Positions 13,444-15,849 of a stretch of DNA of 15,849 nt are shown here, piece after piece (position 1 is the stretch's first letter; each line of letters opens with the position of its first letter). Under the pieces are notes generated by a model, which was given only the letters and a program-made list of their open reading frames with translations, did no database searches and had not been told where the DNA came from. This DNA is from Rhodocyclaceae bacterium. Its GTDB lineage: Bacteria; Pseudomonadota; Gammaproteobacteria; Burkholderiales; Rhodocyclaceae. Location of the stretch: positions 1 through 15,849 of the forward strand of contig JALNXH010000039.1 of NCBI GenBank assembly GCA_023230455.1, in the 5' to 3' direction. A program made the translations under genes and the position numbers.

Positions 13444-15732
13444 ATGAATCATCCCGCCACGCAGCGCGAACTCGTGCCGGATGCGTCCGGCGACATCACG
13501 GTCCATCCGCGCATGTGCCCGATCTGCGAGGCCAATTGCGGCCTGCTGGTCGCGGCCGACAGGCGCAGCAAGAAGCTGATCGGCATTCGCGGCGACGACA
13601 AGGATCCGCTGAGCCAGGGCTTCCTCTGTGCCAAGGGCTACGCCTGGACCGAACTGCATGAGGACCCCAATGTCATCAAGACGCCGCTGATCAAGCGCAA
13701 CGGCGAGTTTGTGCCGGCGACATGGGACGAGGCGCTCGACTTGGTCGGCGAACGGTTGAACGCGATCCGCCAGAAGCACGGCGCAAATGCCGTCGGCTTC
13801 TACATCGGCAATCCGATTGCGCACAAGCCGGGGCTGTTGTTCTACGCGCCGGCGGTGCTGGAAAAGCTGGCGAGCTGCAATGTGTTCTCGGCCAGCAGCG
13901 TCGACACCAATCCGAAATTCCTCGCCTCGGCGCTGATGTACGGCGACTGCTCGGCGGTGGCGATTCCCGATGTGGACCGCACCGATTTCTTCGTCATTCA
14001 GGGCGGCAACCCGGTCGTCTCCAACGGCAGCCTGCTCACTGCGCCGGGCATGGCCAAGCGCATCAAGGCGATTCGCGCGCGCGGCGGCAAAGTGGTGGTG
14101 ATCGATCCGCGGCGCACCGAGACGGCCGAGATCGCCGATCAGTACATCGCGATCCGGCCGGGGACCGATGCCTGGTTCCTGCTCGCCGTCGTCCATCAGC
14201 TTTTCGCCGAAGGCCTGGTGCGGCTGCGCGGCTTAGAGGGCAGGGTGCGCGGCGTGGAAACGGTTCAAGCGCTGGTGGCCGAGTATTCGCCCGAGCGGGT
14301 GACGTCGATTTGCGGCGTTCCGCCCGCGGTGATTCGCCAGCTCGCGCGCGACTTCGCCGCGGCCGATGCCGGCGCCTGGTACGGCCGCTTCGGCGCCTGC
14401 ACGCAGCGCTTCGGCACGCTGGTCAGCTGGCTGCAGGACGTCATCAACGCGCTCAGCGGCAATATCGACCGCCCCGGCGGCGTGATGTTTCCGGCCGGCT
14501 TCATTCCCTCGCTCGCCTTCAACGACAAGATCGTCGGCGACGTGGTGCCGGTGAACCGTTGGCAGTCGCGCGTCAGCGGCTATCCTGAGTTTGCCGGCCT
14601 GCTGCCGACGGCGGCGCTGCCCGAGGAAATCCTCACCCCCGGCGACGGCCAGATCCGCGCTTTTATCACCATGGCCGGCAACCCGGTGCTGTCCACGCCG
14701 AATTCGCAGCGTCTCTCCAAGGCTTTCGACAGCCTGGAATTCATGGTTTCGCTCGACATCTACGTGAACGAAACCACCCGCCACGCCGACGTGATTTTGC
14801 CCAGCCCGCCGCATGCGATGCATTCGGACTATCCGTTGTTCTATGTCTATCTTTCGGTGCGCAACGTGCCGAAATGGGGTGAGCCGATCTTCCCGCTGGA
14901 GGAAGGGCAGCGCCACGACTGGCAGATCCTGCAAGGCATCGCCGCGCGCATCGGCGGTGTGCCGGCGGAGGACCTGGAAGAGGCGCAGTTGCAGGCGATG
15001 ATCAAGAAATGCATTGCCGAAGGCCGCCATCCGCGCGCCCGCGAGGTGGACCCGCTTGCCGCACGCGCGGCCTTGGGCAATGAGCCCGGCCCCGACCGGC
15101 TCTACGATCTGTTGATCCGCACGGGCCGTTTCGGCGATGCGTTCGGCCTCGACCCGGCGGGTCTGAATCTGCAAAAACTCAAGCAGCAGCCCCACGGCAT
15201 CGACCTGGGGCCGATGGTGCCGAACCTCGACGAAGTGCTGGCGACGCCGGACAGGAAGATCGATCTTGCGCCCGCCTACATCGTCGCCGATATGGAGCGG
15301 CTGCGCACCGCGTCGGCGGAATACGGCCGGCCCGGCACACTGATGATGATCGGCCGCCGCGAGCCGCGCACCAACAACAGCTGGACGCACAACCTGCATG
15401 TGCTGGCGAAGGGGCGCAACCGCTGCACGGCGCTGTTGCATCCAGCCGATGCGGCGCGCCTCGGGCTCGCCGACGGCGATCGGGCGCGCGTGTCCACGGC
15501 GGTGGCCAGCATCGAGATTGCGGTGGAGCTGACCGAGTCGATCATGCCCGGCGTGGTGTCGATTCCCCACGGCTGGGGCCACGACGAGGAGGGCACCCGG
15601 CTCGACATCGCCCGCCGCAATCCGGGCGCCAACTTCAACAAGCTGGTGGACGAGCGCGTGATCGACGTGCCCTCGGCCAACGCGGTGCTCAGCGGCGTTG
15701 CGGTGACGGTGGAGGCTGTCTCCGGCGGCTAG
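13444..15732 (+). CDS. Molybdopterin (Mo/W-bis-PGD) oxidoreductase, DMSO-reductase superfamily, substrate unknown
   Basis: This is a 762-residue catalytic subunit. An N-terminal [4Fe-4S] site is formed by C25-x2-C28-x3-C32-x29-C62, followed by the MopB domain (WDEALD near 94-99, GGNPVVSNGS 187-196, VVIDPRRTETA 218-228, PGTDAWFLL 239-247) and a C-terminal pterin-binding domain from about residue 630 (IGRREPRTNNSW, NKLVDERVIDVPS). There is no Tat signal, so it should be cytoplasmic. In the position where nitrate reductase/formate dehydrogenase relatives have the Cys/Sec metal ligand, the alignment NVFSASSVDTN suggests Asp154. The ATG at 13444 has AAGGGGG eight bases upstream. No electron-transfer partner subunit is adjacent. 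The TAG stop lies in the CTAG at the right IS junction; the C-terminus nevertheless looks complete. It could be formate-dehydrogenase-like, or a hydroxylase or reductase; the reaction cannot be assigned from sequence. Confidence 0.9.
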   Translation: MNHPATQRELVPDASGDITVHPRMCPICEANCGLLVAADRRSKKLIGIRGDDKDPLSQGFLCAKGYAWTELHEDPNVIKTPLIKRNGEFVPATWDEALDLVGERLNAIRQKHGANAVGFYIGNPIAHKPGLLFYAPAVLEKLASCNVFSASSVDTNPKFLASALMYGDCSAVAIPDVDRTDFFVIQGGNPVVSNGSLLTAPGMAKRIKAIRARGGKVVVIDPRRTETAEIADQYIAIRPGTDAWFLLAVVHQLFAEGLVRLRGLEGRVRGVETVQALVAEYSPERVTSICGVPPAVIRQLARDFAAADAGAWYGRFGACTQRFGTLVSWLQDVINALSGNIDRPGGVMFPAGFIPSLAFNDKIVGDVVPVNRWQSRVSGYPEFAGLLPTAALPEEILTPGDGQIRAFITMAGNPVLSTPNSQRLSKAFDSLEFMVSLDIYVNETTRHADVILPSPPHAMHSDYPLFYVYLSVRNVPKWGEPIFPLEEGQRHDWQILQGIAARIGGVPAEDLEEAQLQAMIKKCIAEGRHPRAREVDPLAARAALGNEPGPDRLYDLLIRTGRFGDAFGLDPAGLNLQKLKQQPHGIDLGPMVPNLDEVLATPDRKIDLAPAYIVADMERLRTASAEYGRPGTLMMIGRREPRTNNSWTHNLHVLAKGRNRCTALLHPADAARLGLADGDRARVSTAVASIEIAVELTESIMPGVVSIPHGWGHDEEGTRLDIARRNPGANFNKLVDERVIDVPSANAVLSGVAVTVEAVSGG
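15729..15732. other. IS630 target-site remnant CTAG (right junction)
   Basis: CTAG again marks the edge between interior DNA and insertion sequence. Its TAG is also the stop codon of the Mo oxidoreductase gene. The interior supplies C-TA, and the IS side begins with G. Confidence 0.6.
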
Positions 15733-15849
15733 TGTAGCGTTCTATTCTTGATGGAACTTATACAAATCAGGTGTCTCCAATGCTGTAATTCATCACAGCG
15801 AGGAGAGGGCGAGTGCGAGTTGCTGCGGAGATTGTGTTGAGCGAGGAAG
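15732..15849 (+). mobile_element. IS630-family insertion sequence, 5' (left) end only
   Basis: This is the second copy of the same element end, inverted relative to the one at 1-120 and with no mismatch to it. Leader, Shine-Dalgarno sequence and transposase start are in the same order, reading out of the window. Two left ends facing outward cannot come from a single IS copy, so at least two copies exist, or the copy has been duplicated or misassembled. Confidence 0.8.
15813..15849 (+). CDS. IS630-family transposase, N-terminal fragment (runs off the window)
   Basis: From the GTG at 15813 the frame reads VRVAAEIVLSEE and then leaves the window. AGGAG (15801-15805) stands seven bases before the GTG. 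An in-frame TAA at 15786-15788 bars a longer start. The call rests on resemblance to IS630-family N-termini; only 12 residues are visible. Confidence 0.75.
   Translation, partial: MRVAAEIVLSEE

Noticed and set aside
14233..15582. 449-codon minus-strand open frame opposite the Mo oxidoreductase gene
   Set aside because: The composition (His-, Arg- and Gln-rich) is typical of an antisense shadow, and the plus-strand gene has intact family motifs throughout.
1..15849. Linear plasmid or phage with terminal inverted repeats
   Set aside because: The repeats contain an IS630-type transposase start and CTAG junctions, and there are no replication, capsid or telomere genes inside.

Overview
The window is 15.8 kb of high-GC proteobacterial DNA. 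The gene content (HAE1-type RND pump, Old Yellow Enzyme, large kinase/ATPase/GGDEF protein, Mo-bis-PGD oxidoreductase) and base composition suggest a betaproteobacterium, possibly Rhodocyclales-like. That placement is an impression from protein style; no rRNA or marker gene is present.

Layout. (1) Both ends carry the same 121-bp sequence in inverted orientation (3-123 and 15729-15849). Reading outward, each copy has a Shine-Dalgarno sequence followed by the first 12-13 codons of an IS630-family transposase, and each meets the interior at CTAG, a preferred IS630 target. The window is therefore the DNA between two oppositely oriented copies of one IS630-like element, and is probably a whole contig that stopped at a repeat. 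(2) 134-5050 (+) encodes a 1638-residue signalling protein with a Ser/Thr-kinase-like domain, an AAA/NTPase domain, a long helical region, GAF and GGDEF. Its 5' end abuts the left IS. (3) 12333 down to 5258 (-) is a co-directional gene run: lipoprotein membrane-fusion protein, RND pump, glyoxalase-like VOC protein, NemA-like Old Yellow Enzyme, then, after an intrinsic terminator and a palindromic repeat, an SDR dehydrogenase. (4) 12561-13340 (+) is a six-TM membrane protein of unknown function, divergent from the pump operon and followed by a good terminator. (5) 13444-15732 (+) is a cytoplasmic-looking molybdopterin oxidoreductase whose stop codon lies in the CTAG at the right IS junction.

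How the parts may work together. The pump, VOC and OYE genes form a plausible electrophile-defence operon: export coupled to reduction of activated alkenes or quinones and glutathione-dependent aldehyde removal. The pairing recalls E. coli nemA-gloA, but no NemR-like regulator and no outer-membrane channel gene are present. The VOC protein has a Gln-Glu-His-Glu metal-ligand pattern like human glyoxalase I. The SDR, membrane protein and Mo enzyme could belong to catabolism of a hydrophobic substrate, but the sequence does not say which.

The strongest leads are the inverted IS630 ends and their effect on the two outermost genes, the kinase-to-c-di-GMP fusion with an altered I-site, the pump-OYE-VOC operon, an SDR lacking the usual catalytic Asn, and a Mo enzyme with Asp where relatives have the Cys/Sec metal ligand. 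No tRNA, rRNA, CRISPR array or phage gene was seen.
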